Shown here one piece after another: positions 50,700 through 62,972 of a stretch of 64,000 nt of DNA. This DNA comes from Ornithodoros turicata. Its lineage: Eukaryota > Arthropoda > Arachnida > Ixodida > Argasidae. The notes under the pieces are model-generated. The model saw only the letters and a list, made by a program, of their open reading frames with translations. It searched no databases and was not told where the DNA came from. The stretch is from assembly GCF_037126465.1 (NCBI RefSeq), contig NC_088209.1, forward strand, positions 9,432,052-9,496,051, in the 5' to 3' direction. The position numbers were made by a program, and so were the translations under genes. Position 1 is the stretch's first letter; every line of letters starts with the position of its first letter.

Positions 50700-52620
50700 G
50701 TGAACTGAAGGAATCGCTCCTACGTAATAGCAGAAGCAAATTTTGTACCAAAATAGACGTACCCTTAGGAGAGTATAATACCAACACAATGCCAACAATA
50801 GTGTTTGTATTGCCCTTTCAGGCCAACTGAGAGCCCAGACGACATATAGATTTGTCTTATATCAGTGGAAAGAAAAGTTATTCGCATCGCATGCGCTAAA
50901 GCCATATAGAGTGACCCTCGTGCACGCTATACCAGGAGCCGGCAAAGCCGACTTTCATCAAAGCGATGACAGTTATATTACTGTCACGGATGTTGCAACT
51001 CAGAAAAAAACCACATTACATGATTTAGTGAACTGAAGGTACCACTCCATGTGCCAGCACGAGTAATGACATTACTGTCATTCTGTACTGTTGACTTTTG
51101 TTTTGTTGACTTGAGAGATGAGCCACCGAAAGGTTGAAGCCCCCACATGTAGTTTAACTTTTCGGCAAAATTTACGAAAAAGGGAGAGTGATGTATTGGC
51201 ATAGACCTACCAGAAGGAAAAGATAGAGATAGAAGGAGAGAGAGAGAAAGAGAGATGTATTGGCATCAGCGCGAAAGACCAAACAGACGGCTGGTTCCCT
51301 AAAAACAACTCAAAACGGATTTAGCACAGTCGAAATGCCAACCCTCCAGCAGAACCACTGTCTGGATAGAGATTAATGTACGTGACCAAAGACTTCTTGG
51401 AAGTGCTTCTCATTACCGCCTCATCATTATCGCTCTTCATGTTTTAACAAAAAACACAAATAGTATAGCAATGCATAGCAGAGTAGATGGTGTTACGGTG
51501 GCGATAACGGAGTTTCGGTCTAGCGTCAAAAGGATACCGTTCTCCTAAATTTCACCAATGTCTAACACCACTCTCATTTCTTTTCGTTTTTCTTTTCTCA
51601 ACGAAATGGACAAGTACGTTCACACTTACTTCTTCGGGGTCACGTATCGATCAGGCCTTTATTGCACGTGTACACTTTGCAGCAGGAACGCGATGTCCAC
51701 AAAAGCGTCTCGAGCACAAGACGCTGCGAAGAACAATCCAGACGCTTTTCTTTTTTCTTTTTTTTGCTTCGTTTAGGCAGCCTTCGCTCTCCTTGCACCC
51801 GAAACGCATGCGCTCACGTGCGAGCACTGGCCACTTGCCGAAGAGGGGAAAGCATTTGATACCATTCGCCGACGAACGGGGAAAACCTTAGACGAAAAAG
51901 CAGAATACCTCGCATGATTGAGTTGGGCGCAAATGGTTCTTGATGATCCACATTGATTTTGCGTGCCCGCACGCATTTTTGCTCGTATATGCGCGCAATG
52001 TATGCATTGAACAGTCATATTCAAATGATTTTGGACAAATGCATGGTGCGATCAACAGCATGACTGTGGTCCTACAGCCCAAGTTTGACAGTGCAGGAAC
52101 AGGATGCAATTCGCTGCGCCGGACTCTCTACCAGAACGTATTGGAGGCCGAGCTGGCTGGGGTCACCTGAGAAGTTTCAGGGGGGGGGGGGTTGTAAAAA
52201 TGCAGGGGGTGTACACCCCACCTGGGAGGGTGTAGGGAAATCCCTGGGTACAACGCGTGTGCAACCATGTTACTGTGCACATAGTGGGACTTTCAGGGCT
52301 TGTTCTTGTCAAAAAGAGATCGAAGTAGATATGTTGTTTGTGATAAATTTGTTACGGTTAGTCCGTCACAGGTAGTTACGTTAGTTTGTTCTTTTTTGTC
52401 AAATAAGAAGTGGACCCCTTTTAGAATGTGGCTTCTACTATAGTCAAGACAGTATACACCTCGCAGGCCACCAGCGCTTGCGTATGCTTGTGGACGGCTA
52501 ACGCGTTTACGCCCTGGCGCCACAAACGCCGGAGGCGAAACCAGCTCTACGCCGCCGCCGGTAAAAGTGGCATCGGCGCACTGGTCTACTTGCCGCAAAC
52601 AGCCGTCATCTTGCTCCACG
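50700..52620. other. Gene-poor stretch
   Basis: Includes purine-rich agagagaaagagag near 51220-51255, a G run (52171-52190) and gggtgtacaccccacc (about 52206-52222), a short palindrome. ORFs are short and unsupported. Nothing else recognised. Confidence 0.35.
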
Positions 52621-52628
52621 GTGCCAAT

Positions 52629-55345
52629 CAGTGTTGCCAAGTTGGAGGATTTCCCTCCAAATCTGGAGGGTTTGTGCCGGAGCCTGGCTGGAAGAATTTC
52701 GAATGGGAGGGCGGAGGGAAATCTGGAGGTTTCGGTTTCACTTCGGAGGGATTTCAGAGGAACTTCAACTTTCGTCATGTGCCCATAAAATCTGTGCTAA
52801 TACGACCCTAAAACAGGCTCAGCAGATGTCAGATGACAAACTACAGAAGTTTCAGAACGTTTGATGCTTTAGAAAGTAGCGTGTTGCACACCTTATGCGG
52901 CTTACTCGAGGGTTTCTTCGTGCTTGGTGTGCTGGCGTCAGCTCCGGCCAAGCGTCCGCTCCTCTCCGTGACGGCGGACGCGTGTTGGTTTTTACATGCT
53001 CTATGAAGCTCATTGGATATTTTTGCGAGTCGGTTTGCTTCTGGGGCACAATATCCCTCCAGAGAAGAAGTCACCATACCGACAGAAGTTCTCGAAGGAG
53101 TGGCTGAAGCTTGATGAATTCAAGGACTGGCTTGAAGAGGTGTCCCAAAGCCCGCATAAAGCAAGGTGTAAGTTCTGCTGTTGCACTCTTACTGCGAAGC
53201 GCAAGGACTTGCATGATCATGCCCTAACAGCAAAGCACAGAGAGGCTTCATCACTTTTCTCAAGCGCTAGGCAACCCAGACTACCTTTCATGCGCAGCTC
53301 GAGAGCAGATGGAACGAGCACACTAGAAGGTGCCCTGGCACTATTTGTCGCCTCTCATTGTTCACTTTTGTCCGTGGACAACCTTGGAGAACTGTGCAAG
53401 CATAAAATCTCCGACAGTCTTGCTGCAGCAGGAGTAAGGCTTCATGGAACGAAATGCACTGCCATGTTGCAGAATATCATCTCTCCACACTTTGCCAAAG
53501 AACTGAGAGATGATATCGGTGAGGGGAAGTACAGTCTTCTTCTCGATGAGTCCACGGACATAACTGTGACGAAGTTGCTAGGTATTGTAGTAATATACTT
53601 CAGCCAAAACAGAAGCAGCCTCGTGTCCACATTTCTGGCTCTGGAAAGGCTCGAAAAATGCAACGCACAAGGCATTGTGGATGCCGTGAAAAATGTTCTA
53701 TGCAAGTTTTCGCTTGACTTAAAGAATGTGGAAGGAATTGGCACTGATAATGCAAGCGTGATGACGGGCATCAACAACGGTGTCTACACAAAGATGAAGG
53801 AAGAGGTGCCGAACTTGGTCCTGATCAGGTGCGTCTGTCATTCTCTACAGCTGGCTGTCTCTTGTGCGACGAGAGAAAGTCTGCCGAGAAGTCTAGAGTA
53901 CCTCATGGGCGAAACCTATAACTGGTTTGCAAGGTCAAGTGCACGTCAGGCAACATACGAGAGGATTTATAAATGCCTTAATGAATGACAGGAACCACTA
54001 AAGCTTGTGCAAGCAAGTGACACGAGGTGGCTCTCCATTGAGACTGCTATATCGCGAATTCTCGACCAGTGGAATGAGCTTCAGTTGCACTTTGAGGTGA
54101 CTCGTCTCAACGAAAAATGTTACGCGGGTGAGGTTCTTTACGCTATGTACAAGGACGAGACGAACAGGGCGTACTTGTTGTTCCTCAGGCCTATACTGGC
54201 CGACGTCCAGAGAGTTAACAAGTCTTTCCAGGCAGACACGGCTGACCCTTTGAGGCTGTTAACTGACCTCGTGACGTTGCTCAGATCGCTCGCTCAGAAG
54301 GTACTTCTTCCAACATGCCGCGTCGATGTTCTGACTACAAACATCGACAGCTATCTGGATCCCAAGCCGTACCTTGGCTACAGCTTCGAGAAGAAAATGG
54401 GTGAGCTTCGAGAAAAGGGTCTACGTATTGACGAGGATGGCATTCGCGAAAGATGTGTTGAGTTCGTCAGATGCCTCATCAAGCAGCTGCAACAAAGGCT
54501 TCCGGAAAACGCTAGCATCCTTGAGACGGTCAGCCTGTTGTCGCCTTCAAAAAGCCTCCGAGCAGTCAAAGATTCTCTTGTCCCGATCATGGAGCAGAGG
54601 GGCTTGAACGACAGCACTATAACCCGAATAGACTTCCAGTGGAAGGACCTGACACTTGTACAGTGGACGAACACCACCGACACTGTGAAATTTTGGAGCG
54701 AAGTGGACAAATACATGGACGCCACGGGAGAAAATCCGTACAAGGAGCTAGCGGACTTTGCAATTCGCCTTCTAGTTCTGCCGTGGTCGAACGCCGAGGT
54801 TGAGAGGTTGTTTAGTGCAGTGAACATCGTGAAAAACAAAATGAGAAACCGAATGGGACTCGGAGTATTAAACGCCATACTGAGCGTCCGTGCTGGACTT
54901 CGAAGAAACAGGAAGTGCTGTCGTGACTATGAACTGCCCGAAAACGTGCTGCGCTCCATTGGCACCATGGCCGCATACACCCCCGCTGGCAGTGCGTCGG
55001 AGCCAGGTACGTCTGCAAGCACTTCGCAAGCTCACAAAGATCTTCCCGACGACATCATGCAATGCATTCTGCCAGACTTCTAGACTCCCCAATGCTCTCT
55101 ATTTTTATTTTCTCACTATACTCTCACTTGAACTCGAGTCGGGGCGTTGCTGGGCAAAGGACATACCCGTGTATACAAAATCTGTGATATCTTGTTCCGC
55201 GCAAGTGAATATATCAGTATACCGTCAATCTGTAATTGTTTCACTGAAAATACACGATATTTTGAGACACGGAGGTTTTTGTTCAGATTCTAGAGGGTTT
55301 TGGGGTTGACTTGGAGGAAGCGCCGAAAAAAAGTTGGCAACACTG
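52629..55345 (+). mobile_element. Nearly intact autonomous hAT transposon
   Basis: Inverted ends CAGTGTTGCCAAGTTGG and, on the other strand, CAGTGTTGCCAACTTTT. The flanking 8-mers gtgccaat (52621-52628 and 55346-55353) are identical. At 2717 bases with a transposase frame of about 690 codons interrupted by one stop, it is the best-preserved element in the window and probably the youngest. Positions 52650-52760 contain ggagg-type iterations mirrored near the right end (aggaagcgcc). Confidence 0.95.
52996..55083 (+). CDS. hAT transposase with one in-frame stop
   Basis: The reading frame runs from 52996 to 55083, broken only by TGA at 53986-53988. Order: BED-like zinc finger (CKFCCCTLTAK then HALTAKH, residues about 56-80), first catalytic Asp in LLLDESTDITV, second in GIGTDNASVM, the CVCHSLQLA block, a long helical insertion and the C-terminal hAT motif (LPWSNAEVERLF, then NRMG). 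All key residues are present. The ATG is the first in the frame; the true start could be in an upstream spliced exon. The stop may be a recent mutation or a polymorphism. Confidence 0.93.
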
Positions 55346-55353
55346 GTGCCAAT

Positions 55354-57780
55354 CGGTCGAACCGACTGAGAGCGTGGTCGTTTGAGCGAAGTCACGCGTC
55401 CTACAAATAATGCGTACGCGCGGCACTCGTATCGGACGTTTCTTTCGGGCAAAAATGTCGCCGGTTCTCTAATGACAACGGAAGCGGCAAGTCAAATATA
55501 AAAAAAATGTTTGATAGGAGAGGATGTCTCTTCTGTAATGTTAGGTGCTTTCAAGTTCCTGCAGGCAGTGTGAGTTCCCGCGGCGTAAGTCGATAACCGC
55601 TTAGCTCTGTTCTACTCCATGAGTAGGTTGGAAGTTGCTGAGTCATATATAGTAGTGCAATCCCCAAGAAGGTTTGTGAGGGATGTTGATGACAATACAA
55701 GGGATGTGTTCGGTCAAGCTTGCGCTTGTCCCATCCTACAGTTGGCAATACGATGTTTTTGGGACTGCCCGAATCCTTAGAAGACAGGCACGGCACCTGA
55801 CCCTTGTTTTTAGGAGCGGCAGTGTTTTTTTTTAACTTGATGCAACGTGGACCATTTATAATGTCGACGGAAAAATAAAAAAGGACGACGTAAGTATTAT
55901 TACCGTTAATAGTAGATATTATACCGTATAATACTTTATTATTACCCAGATTCATCGTTGGCGTTATCAGAAAAAAATGGCAACAGTGGGCAACAGTTTG
56001 TCACCAGCAACCAATGCAAGGTAGGCTGTATAAGCGCAGAGCCCAATTGAAGCGCCACTACAGTCTAGGATGAATACTTTTTTGTTTAGTTAGCTATTCA
56101 TTTATTTTTTGTTCGGGGACCACGCGGGCCGCATGGCAATCTCATGCGGGTCGCATGCGGCCCACTGACCGCCGCTACGGCGTCCCTTATCTAGATGAAG
56201 TGCGTTGTGTAGGACGTTAGTCTGCAGAGTTGAAAATGTAAGGATTTCTTTCCTTCGCAACAAAAAAGAAGAAAAAAGGGAGAAAAGAGAGACACTATTT
56301 TTATCTGAATGCTCGTTACCTACGTAAATCAGACACACTGTGAATGCTGGGCTCACACGCCCCGACCAACATAACATCGCAGAGAATGTATACTTACGAG
56401 GCAAGGCTCAGTTTCCCACTCGCTTAGGTAGCACGAATCCGGATTGGAGGGTACGCACTTGCGGGAGCACGCAAGCAGTGATCCGTTCCACTGTAAAACA
56501 CAAAACATGTGTCACGAACAATCGGGCATTGTATCATGCTTGCTCTCCGTACACGATAGCACGCCGTCGGAATCCCAACCAATTTATGCCGTTGTAGCGT
56601 CCCATACCGAACATTTCATCCCCACTATATGTTATTCCTGCATGTGATGTAGGAGCGACGAAAAACTTATTTTACAGCGGCATCTGTTACATGCTCACTC
56701 CTCGGCTAAGCGACCTATCTCACCAGCCGCCGTGTCCAAAAGCCACTGTGTAAACATCCTGGATGTGTAGACCCCGAGTATGAACGCCTGCTCAATCTCG
56801 TTCTGCGCTATTTCATACCCGGCCGAAAAACGCCTCGTAACAGTCTGAACTATGCCGAGCGACGCCCAACAGAAATAGGAACACATGTACAAGAAATATT
56901 GAGCCTGCAGTTGCGCAAGTAAAGAATAAGATATGCGACATGGATCGTGCATAGATTTAGTGTTTGCAAACGAGAAACTCAAACGTGCACGCCCTATGAG
57001 CAACGAACCATTTCAGTGACCGTAAAGCCCACTCCATTATATTTTAATGCCGGAACCATCAATAAGGATACTCTACGGACTGTAAAATGTGTACCAGTGC
57101 TTCCTAAAAATATTAACCAAGCGGTCACACACGGGAATGTATCCAAAGACAAAAGAAATTTTAAGGTAATGTAGTCGCAACTGTGGTGTGCGGGGAAAAT
57201 GAAAACTGTACCCTCTCTTCATGCATGCTTGCATACGTACGGCAGCAGCCACTGCATTCCTAGGGTGCCTGAATATTAGCTCCCTCTGCACATGGAGCTA
57301 GTATCCAGGCATTCATTCGAACCTCTGTAGTTTGCGGAGCACCTCTATATTCCCGGTTGGGAGTTCCCCGATCTCGAAATTCATGGGGTATAAGAAAAAA
57401 TGAGGGGTCCAGAGGTGAGGTCCGGTGATGCCACGATGGTACGCACGAATAACATAGAGGAGCGCATCGGTGAAACCCTGTTCTTGTCACCCGTCCCACA
57501 CTCATACACACTTTGCATTCGCTGTTGGACCGAAACACGCTGCCCTTCCTCCCCCCTCCCGGCAAAAGGAAAGCTTCGCGTCTATGCTTGGACGAGCCGT
57601 TTCTAGTAAACGCATCGATCGCTGCCATTTTTTGTATTTACCACTCTTCTCAGCTCAGAACCATGATGGAAAGTAACTGGTCTGACGTTGGGCAGACAGA
57701 CGTAAAAAAATTCCGCCGCTGTCTGGCAGTAGTAGAGAGACGTATAGAAACAAGCCCCATGCGAAACTACGACCCCCCTG
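55354..57780. other. Gene-poor stretch; one unexplained ORF
   Basis: The - strand ORF at 56695-57003 (102 codons) has FLYMCSYFCWASLGIVQ and a clean end (LDTAAGEIGRLAEE); its helical, regular composition is unlike the chance frames nearby. No start or splice evidence makes it a gene. 55860-55940 is AT-rich with a short palindrome. The rest shows nothing recognisable. Confidence 0.35.
56695..57003 (-). CDS. Unrecognised ORF, possible exon
   Basis: 102 codons. The first third is mixed. The middle has a hydrophobic aromatic stretch (YFLYMCSYFCWASLG) that could be a membrane helix or buried core. The last third looks like a regular amphipathic helix (NEIEQAFILGVYTSRMFTQW) ending in an acidic tail. 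I do not recognise it. It may be an exon of a host gene or a relic of a transposon protein. Confidence 0.25.
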   Translation of the reverse strand: MLIGRARLSFSFANTKSMHDPCRISYSLLAQLQAQYFLYMCSYFCWASLGIVQTVTRRFSAGYEIAQNEIEQAFILGVYTSRMFTQWLLDTAAGEIGRLAEE

Positions 57781-58127
57781 CCCTGAGCCCTGCGCGTATT
57801 TTTCCCTGCGCGGCGCGTGTGGGGAGGGTTGTCCGCGCGCTTATCGGCGGGGGAGGGCTGCGCGTGCGCTCATCGTAGCGTATTTTTCAGCCTGGGCAGA
57901 CTTCTTTGGCCGACTTCACATATTTTTGCGATACAGCAGGTGAGCGGTTTACATGCAGAGACATGCAAAGAAGGGTCATACACAAAAAGTACAAGTGAAA
58001 ATATATTTATTAGTGCCATTCAAGTTTAGATATATTTATTAAAGCCAATATAGTGCTGGGAATTGTGATGCCAATTAGGTGAAGGAGAAAAACCCAGCCG
58101 AAAAAAACCTTCACCACCTGTAACAGG

Positions 58128-58470
58128 GCGGTGCTCGGGTGGAGGGTTGCTGTGGTGGGCGGAGCGTGACCGGAGGGCTGCGTGCGCGCTTACCATTCAT
58201 CCTGGGCTGACTTCTTTCACCATTTTCCTACTTGGGCCGACATCCTTCCCGCGACAGGTGGGCGGTGCTCGGGTGGAGGGCTGCTGTGGTGGGCGGAGCG
58301 TGACCGGAGGGCTGCGTGCGTGCTTACCCTTCACCCTGGGCTGACTTCTTTCACAATTTTCCTACTTGGGCGTCGCGTGGCCGGAGGGCTGCGTGTGCGT
58401 TTACCATGCAACCTGGGCCGCCGACTTTCGTAATTTTTCAGCCTGAGTCGACTTGAATCGTAATTTTTCC
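58128..58470. repeat. GC-rich tandem repeat, unit ~133 bases
   Basis: Two full units (from about 58129 and 58262) share ggcggtgctcgggtggaggg, ggagcgtgaccggagggctg and gacttctttcac. A third partial unit starts near 58377. Related diverged words begin at 57790. ORFs spanning it are translations of the repeat. Confidence 0.75.
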
Positions 58471-58799
58471 AGCTACAACAGGTGTGCAGTTTACATGCAA
58501 AGGATAGCCATACACAAAAGTACAAGTGAAAATATATTTATTAAAGTCATTAGGAATTATGTTATGACTCCGTGTGAATGGGAAAAACTTAGCCAAAAAT
58601 CTGAAATAGAAGGAACACAATACACGTAACAATACTTATTACAGGTATGATACATTAGCATTGAATAGGTATCACAAATCAAACACAATATTTTTATTAG
58701 TGTAAGTTTTCAATGAATCAGAATTGATAGCGCATTTAATCGAAGAAGATATTCTTGATCAATACGATTACAATCAAAATTACAAATTGTATTATAAAA

Positions 58800-59450
58800 C
58801 GTCTAATATTCCTATACGTGAGAACCATCAGTGCAATAGCGGGAAGTTCTGATAGTTGTATGCAGTTAAATGTGAACAGCAGAGACTCTGGAGGACTATG
58901 GGACACGAACACAAGACGAAATAAAATCTATACCATTACAAAGAAGATATTCCACTTCACCGCGTAGCACACTCCTAACCAACAAACAGAACAAAGAACG
59001 ACACGAACACAAGAGGAAATAAAATCTATACCACTACATTGTCAAACTCATCAGAAAATAGACATGTTAAAAATAAACTTCACCACATAACACGCTCCTA
59101 GCCAACAAATAGAATACGAACGACACGAACACAAGAAGAAATAAAATATATACCACTACGAAGAAGATATTCCTAATCAAAACAACAGAGTAATCTATCA
59201 TTCAGAAAATCAGAAGAAAAAATCAAACTCATCAGAAAATAGCTTTGTTAAAAACGAACTTCACCACATAGCACGCTCCTAGCCAACAAACAGAACAAAG
59301 AACGACACGAACACAAGAGGAAATCAAATCTATACCACTACGAAGAAGATATTCCTAATCAAAACAACACAGTAATCTATCCTTCAGAAAATCAAACCCA
59401 TCAGAAAATTAATATTCCTATACGTGAGAACCATCAATGCAATAGCGTGA
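58800..59450. repeat. AT-rich tandem repeat array
   Basis: Four copies of a block with cgacacgaacacaaga, ggaaataaaatctatacc and ccaacaaacagaac (near 58900, 59000, 59120, 59300). Longer internal repeats include gaagatattcctaatcaaaa and tcagaaaatag. The outer piece attcctatacgtgagaacc occurs at both edges (about 58808 and 59410), so the whole array may sit inside a larger duplication. Confidence 0.7.
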
Positions 59451-60431
59451 ATATTTGTCGTAACATTTCGAGCGCAATAGGGAATCTCAGTTTCATATTC
59501 CAACATTACTCAACTTTTAATTTCTTACTAAGTGAATAGCATAGACGTAAGGAAATAACGAGAAACAACACAATCAACAGCTACAATTAATAGAGAGCCA
59601 AAACCTGCGCACCATCCAGCACATAGAGATATAATAGCTAATCAATCTATCAAAGGCGAAATAGCACAGGCTTAACAATATAGCACAGACTTAACGCTGA
59701 AGAACAGCTAGAGGAACACGCGGCGACATGTAAACATCAACAGAGGAAAATAATCTATGATTGAACCATCATAAAATCGGACAATATACAATTTTCATTC
59801 TAACAAACACTACGAACCTTGATGGAGGTATCCAAGACATAGGAAATATGCACGGTTTTCACTCTTTTCCTCTAAGCCGGGAGACTTTATGTCTCTATCT
59901 ATGTGACCATAGCACAGCGCATGCTTTATCACTCAAAGGGTTAGGGGCTATATTACTTCGTCCAGCAAACGGGGCGCTCTAGAAGTCAGATAAGAGAGTT
60001 CAAAGGCGATATATTTTATTGTGCAGCGCAAATAGATGTCGATATCACTCGCTGGGGTCACTATCTTTTCGCATCCTTTCCCTGAAATGGAAACCTTTCG
60101 TCAAAGTGGTTCTCAAGTCGGCTAAGTTTGTAGAGATGCGATATTGTTATTGAAGATGTAGAGAAAGTCCAAATTATTAATTGGTAGCAACGATACTCAA
60201 TCAAAAACGAGAAACAAATTTAATTACATCAATTTTTGTAATATCTTGCAACAGAAATTTCTAATGAACCACACAGAAATATCAAATGTGAAATGCAACT
60301 CAGAGTTATGAGGCATTCCCATCTTCGAGGTACTTACTTATGTCAATCGAGTGAACAATTGAAACAAATACAAGACAATAATTATCTCGAACGGTAAGTT
60401 CACAACTCATAGAATATCAGTCGAGTGAATA
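59450..60431. other. AT-rich DNA between the array and the inverted repeat
   Basis: Strongly AT-rich with a short ORF at 59761-59982 that shows no domain. cgagtgaa...acttgaaacaaa and caaaacaataatt occur twice near 60340-60450. Nothing recognised as a gene. Confidence 0.35.
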
Positions 60432-61419
60432 CTTGAAACAAAATCAAAACAATAATTCTCACGACAGGTGGAGATTATAGCATTCTAAATCAGATGATAA
60501 AATTTTAATCAATAAAATAAACATAGATATGCTTTTAATTAAGTGTAGACATGCACTTGAAAACAGAACAGACAATTGCTCTACTTTGAAAAGATAGACA
60601 GATTTTGTACTCGATACCATAAGTTATGGGAAGATGTGATAAAAAACTGCTTCGAAAAGGAGGAGCCGCGAAACGATTTCATTATCGCTGCATTTCAATT
60701 CGTCCTAGACATGGTCGTATTCGGAGATATGGTACAAACTACAGAACTGAAGGTGCAAGAATTTATATGCCGAATCTACAATACTTATAAAAATATCTGC
60801 ACATCAACGTCGGAAGGGCCATTGGGATTGATGGCGGAGTTTTTGAGGTTTGCCAACGAAGAATTGAAATGCACTAGACCAGATGTAATTGTAATCATTG
60901 CAATGGGCATTGCATACATCAAGAAAGCAGTCGGATCAAATTATCATATACAAGCGGTCTATATCGCACGATTCATTATGGATTTGTTGAAATTACACAT
61001 ATCTGAGATGGAAAGTACATAAAATCTTATCACGTGATATATGCCATTATCACGGCAACGCAATTATTTTCTTCTACCAGTCTCTACAACGATGTCGAAT
61101 CAACAGAAGTTCAATATTGTCGTGCAAGGTCTGATGTATTATCACCTGTTGAAACTCAACAAACATATCAATTCCGGTGGACCACCGGGCGATTTTCATC
61201 TAATACTCTCTTGTACGCCATTCAAGAACCTTCATACAAAGAAAGGAAGCATCAATAAGAGACTGTGCAAGTTCATCGCGACAAAGTGCAAGTTGTTGAA
61301 GCAATACAAACACGGCGTCAACATAGCGCCTGCGTTAATCAACGCTGGATTCAAGCGCCCAATAATCAGAATAAACTATTTAATGTCTTCGGAATTCATC
61401 AATGAAGACAACAAACGAA
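60432..61419 (+). repeat. Left arm of a ~1-kb inverted repeat carrying two ORFs
   Basis: Near-identical in inverted orientation to 62973-64000. The outer edge begins near aaaacaataattctcacgac; the inner edge ends at aacaaacgaa. The right arm reaches the window end, so it may be longer. Arms differ by a few substitutions, a 6-base gap, a 1-base deletion and a 45-base insertion. Confidence 0.88.
60576..61022 (+). CDS. Orphan ORF 1 (148 aa), unknown family
   Basis: An intact, intron-free 148-codon ORF. Composition suggests an all-helical soluble protein: FCTRYHKLWEDVIKNCFEKE, then FVLDMVVFGDMVQTTELK, EGPLGLMAEFLRFANEELK and IARFIMDLLKLHISEME. No catalytic motif or signal peptide was seen. It ends 19 bases before the next ORF. 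A TAAG word lies about 33 bases upstream, which in some large DNA viruses marks late promoters; this is weak evidence. The copy at 63390-63866 is also open. Differences between the copies that I could see are nearly all amino-acid changing, so selection on both looks relaxed. Confidence 0.6.
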   Translation: MLYFEKIDRFCTRYHKLWEDVIKNCFEKEEPRNDFIIAAFQFVLDMVVFGDMVQTTELKVQEFICRIYNTYKNICTSTSEGPLGLMAEFLRFANEELKCTRPDVIVIIAMGIAYIKKAVGSNYHIQAVYIARFIMDLLKLHISEMEST

Positions 61420-61439
61420 AACTTCAGAGTTTGAAATAG
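61041..61439 (+). CDS. Orphan ORF 2 (132 aa), unknown family, basic
   Basis: Intact and only 19 bases downstream of ORF 1. A second ATG at about 61095 (MSNQQKFNIVVQG) may be the real start, since the residues before it are poorly structured. The C-terminal half is strongly basic (KRLCKFIATKCKLLKQYKHG, then NKRKLQSLK), suggesting nucleic-acid binding. AATAAA at 61456-61461 follows the stop. Two tightly spaced ORFs without introns are unusual for a host gene. The copy in the right arm is frameshifted. I do not recognise the family. Confidence 0.55.
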   Translation: MPLSRQRNYFLLPVSTTMSNQQKFNIVVQGLMYYHLLKLNKHINSGGPPGDFHLILSCTPFKNLHTKKGSINKRLCKFIATKCKLLKQYKHGVNIAPALINAGFKRPIIRINYLMSSEFINEDNKRKLQSLK

Positions 61440-61455
61440 AACTGTAATTTATCGA

Positions 61456-61461
61456 AATAAA
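61456..61461 (+). terminator. Polyadenylation signal after orphan ORF 2
   Basis: AATAAA, about 17 bases after the stop codon of ORF 2 and outside the inverted repeat, so the right arm lacks it. Confidence 0.4.
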
Positions 61462-62972
61462 CAAGTGTATAAGTGAAACAATAATTGTAATCTTTGTCAT
61501 CATTATAATGAATTCTTCGCATCACAATGAAAAACACTTTACATTTAGCATGGCTAGACTGAGAACAATGATCGCTAAGGAAACGAATATTCCACAATTT
61601 GTGTAAGAATTCTCATATGGAATGAGACCTGACCACCAAATAGGTTTTACTCGACTACACTCTATACAAATTCAACACCCGATGGATAGAATTGCCGGAG
61701 AAGGATCGATCATTGAAATTTAGAGACATGGTACATCGGTCTATGATTACAAAAAGGATCACTAATCTCATGTGAAAACTTATCATATTTCATGAATTAA
61801 ATTCCACAGTGCATGTATATTTCTCAATCAGTTGCACTATCCCAGACTTAGTAAAAGAAGAAAAGGCCTCTTTGACAAGCAACCCGATTGGAGTGCGGAA
61901 CAAATAAATAAATATTTTTGTCAACACAGTTGTCCATTGTTTGAGTAGGAAAAAGGAGCCGTCCAAAGGCTTGCAGTGGCGGGCCAAGATATGGCAAAAC
62001 GGGAAATAAGGCAAGATAACTGATTGCGGCGGGTCGTTCGCGACAACTTTTACAATCGCATTGGGGTTCACTGCCTGGGAGATAATACGAAGCCTTCGCG
62101 AAAAGCGAATCTACTATCCGATGCCACAATGCAAACGAAAGATTTTACGAGCATGACGTACAGGCCAAGTCTACGTTTCTAGTCACGTAGTCTTCGTAAC
62201 ACACGGCACACAAACGTTTATGAAATAATTTCCAGTTGGCAATCAGATTTTGTAAGAAGCGGATCACACAACAGCCATCAGAAGTGTTTAACCAATGTAC
62301 AATGAAGATGAGCGTTATGCATAAACACAATGGAAGATATGTTATATTAATTATAATAACCAGATCAGCGCAGGTCACACATAAACGTAGATCAAATTCA
62401 CAAAATATACTCGAGATTTCCCGTAACCATACAGAAAACCTATCACATTATTTTAGTGTCATGGCATCTGGGCACTACAAATGGAAAGGCCATACTTTAA
62501 TTTTATAAGTCTTTAGCTCATAACGTTGTAACACGCAAATTCCACACTAAAGATAATTTTCTTCTTTAAATTTTCAAAATCAAAACTGCACGCTATTTCT
62601 TGCATTTTTCTAAAGATATAGATTAAAAAGTTGTGCATATACTCACACATACTATACAAGATATTTGATTGTGGATTAATTGCTAAAATTTATCGATCCA
62701 CATTAAGGAGAAGTGTTGACTACCACACAGCGGTAAGAGTTTCATCACAATTTAAACAAGTGTTGCAATTTATGATCAGTGTTGTAGAATGTGTAATTTC
62801 ACAATACGCAAGCTTTAGGTCGCTTACTTTGACGAGCACTCTTTCATGATGTCAGGGAATTTAATCGAATGGATTGATTTTTTCTGTATACACTATAACA
62901 TAATGCCAATTCTTTATGTCGCGGATATTAAAAGTTACGAATATTTTTCGAACGAAAATTTACTTATTTTAC
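61462..62972. other. Spacer of the inverted repeat
   Basis: About 1.5 kb of AT-rich DNA. Short open stretches (for example MARLRTMIAKETNIPQFV at about 61549) stop quickly. No gene recognised; it could hold remnants of further genes of the same element. Confidence 0.4.

Noticed and set aside
58128..58470. ORFs across the GC-rich tandem array
   Set aside because: They are translations of the 133-base repeat.
58800..59450. CRISPR array
   Set aside because: The repeats are long, irregular direct duplications without uniform spacers, in eukaryotic DNA.
60537..60543. Baculovirus or nudivirus-type late promoter (TAAG) upstream of orphan ORF 1
   Set aside because: A 4-base word in AT-rich DNA is expected by chance, and ORF 2 lacks one.
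60576..61022. Bcl-2-like or other viral apoptosis regulator
   Set aside because: The helical pattern is suggestive, but I see no clear BH1-type Asn-Trp-Gly-Arg motif.
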